DNA of 26,804 nt, taken from positions 837,508 through 864,311 of the forward strand of contig MU657164.1 of NCBI GenBank assembly GCA_026770575.1, in the 5' to 3' direction. Positions 25,755 to 26,804 of this stretch are shown in pieces. A model generated the notes under the pieces. It was given only the letters and a program-made list of their open reading frames with translations. It made no database searches and was not told where the DNA came from. Numbering within the stretch: position 1 is the stretch's first letter; every line of letters begins with the position of its first letter. Position numbers and translations under genes: made by a program. The DNA is from Pelagophyceae sp. CCMP2097 (Eukaryota; Sar; Pelagophyceae).

Positions 25755-25925
25755 GCGCAAGTACGCCTTTAGCGCTCGACGCAGCGGCATCCTTTCGTAG
25801 TACGGCACGCGGATCAGCTGCCAACCACCTCTTGGACTCGGACGTGCTGTCGAGGGCGTGCGCCGAAGCCCCGTCTGAGGCGTCCGCGAGGTCATGCATG
25901 CCAATACGTGTGTCGAAAGAGACTC
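25755..25925 (-). pseudogene. Decayed RAP-domain fragment
   Basis: The minus strand here is homologous at DNA level to 26100-26265, which encodes the end of the RAP domain of the next gene. Read in pieces: HALDSTSESK aligns with RALDSTSKFK, then after a frame change GWQLIRVPYYERMPLRRALK aligns with GWTVIHVPYFEWDALRSSAE. The frame break and the loss of the EFDGPTHYL part show it is a relic. Confidence 0.65.
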
Positions 25926-26071
25926 GTGCCTCCCTGTTCTCGACCTCGCACTTCAAAGTCGGAGGAGGGAGCAACCTCCCGAGGGCTTGGGGACTGGGTG
26001 GCTTCCCCATCGAGGGTATACACTAGTCTTCGCAGCCGGGAGCGTTTCGGCACTTTTGGGACCGAAAATCG

Positions 26072-26804
26072 TCATGTTTTAATCTTGCCGCTCAAGTTCG
26101 CTTCTCGCTCGGCGCTCGACCGCAGTGCGTCCCATTCAAAGTACGGCACGTGGATCACGGTCCAGCCCAGGCCGCGGAGCAGCCGCTCCTTGAACTTGGA
26201 CGTGCTGTCGAGGGCCCGAGTCGAAACGTCACCCGAGGCGCCCGCGAGGTAGTGCGTCGGGCCGTCGAACTCGACGGCGAACTTGAAGCCGGGTGCGCCA
26301 TGTCGAGGATGATGCCCTCGGCGGTAACGTGCTCAAACTCGTGCGCCCACCCGATGCGGGCCAGCGCCGCCGACACGTCGCGCTGCGATCGAGATGGCCT
26401 CAGCTCTTGGCGGAGATACACTGCACGAAGCTCGGCCTCGTGCCGACTCAAAACCAAAGTCAACGCGTGCTGCGGCACCTCCAGTCGGAGATGAACGTGG
26501 ACCTGGTGCAGCTGAGACAGCTCGTCGGGGCTGAACTCGCTGATCTTCGCTTCGATGCTCGCAGCAATCACCTCGAACAGCGCCGGCGCCTCGACGCCCG
26601 CCGTCGCATAAGCCCACACAGTGTTCGCGAGGTCTTGCAGGTTGAACGTCGCGATCTTCTTCGGTGCTTCTGCGGCTATGGCCTTGAACAGCGACAGTGC
26701 CTCGACGCCCGCCGTCGCATAAGCCCACACGGTATTCGCGAGCTCTTGCGGGTTAAACGTCGCGATCTTCTTCGGTGCTTCTGCGGCTATGGCCTTGAAC
26801 AGCG
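26072..26804 (-). CDS. HPR-RAP RNA-binding protein, 3' end, one frameshift, runs off right edge
   Basis: Entering from the right edge, the minus strand encodes two full 37-residue HPR units (LANTVWAYATAGVEALSLF, LANTVWAYATAGVEAPALF) after part of a third. A linker follows (LSQLHQVHVHLRLEVPQHAL) and then FEHVTAEGIILDMAHP. Near 26287-26292 the frame shifts: one base is missing, or two are extra. The second frame then gives GFKFAVEFDGPTHYLAG through RGLGWTVIHVPYFEWDAL to TGA at 26074-26072. EFDGPTHY plus W-x-V-x-x-V-P-Y-x-x-W is the hallmark of a RAP domain, an RNA-associated nuclease-like fold common in organellar RNA factors. Everything except the single shift is intact, so this is either a very young pseudogene or a sequencing error. 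Confidence 0.85.

Overview
This window reads as nuclear DNA of a GC-rich eukaryotic alga, most likely a stramenopile such as a pelagophyte. That assignment is an inference. It rests on 37-residue helical repeats of the LANTVWAYATAGV type (heptatricopeptide repeats, HPR), a RAP domain, very regular WD40 arrays, spliceosomal introns and abundant repeats. Nothing looks bacterial: there are no operons, ribosome binding sites, tRNAs or rRNAs.

Layout. (1) 1-1960: the end of a minus-strand tandem-repeat gene with an in-frame TAG, a fold-back element bounded by 47-nt inverted repeats (567-1050), a duplicated 150-bp segment, and an orphan copy of a promoter-like module. (2) 1965-5820: a WD40 family cluster. 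One minus-strand copy is broken by an internal deletion, one plus-strand copy is intact (seven blades, 367 aa), and a second plus-strand copy is dead, with two Trp codons turned into stops. The plus copies are a segmental duplication that includes 5' and 3' flanks. (3) 6615-19594: one very large split gene. Exon 1 (6615-7034) holds a basic leader and the first half of an RRM. Exon 2 (10922-12515) holds the second half of the RRM and about ten HPR repeats. Exon 3 (18171-19594) holds about ten more. The interruptions are giant introns of about 3.9 kb and 5.66 kb, made almost entirely of degenerate 12-nt tandem repeats and a modular 110-190-bp element. Intron 2 lies between two copies of TCGCAGGT, which supply both splice sites, as in introner-type intron insertion. 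(4) 19600-25500: a more AT-rich island of unrecognised or decayed ORFs, a TA-flanked MITE-like element, a hexanucleotide microsatellite and a 571-bp imperfect palindrome. (5) 25755-26804, minus strand: a decayed RAP-domain fragment, then the 3' end of an HPR-RAP gene running off the right edge, with one frameshift just before the RAP domain.

Role. The HPR/RRM and HPR/RAP proteins belong by family to organelle-directed RNA-binding factors. The WD40 proteins are propeller scaffolds of unknown partner. I see no functional link between the two groups; what they share is expansion by duplication and repeat-driven decay. Most long open frames at 7050-10900 and 12560-18000 arise because the 12-nt repeat period is a multiple of three, so I do not call them genes.
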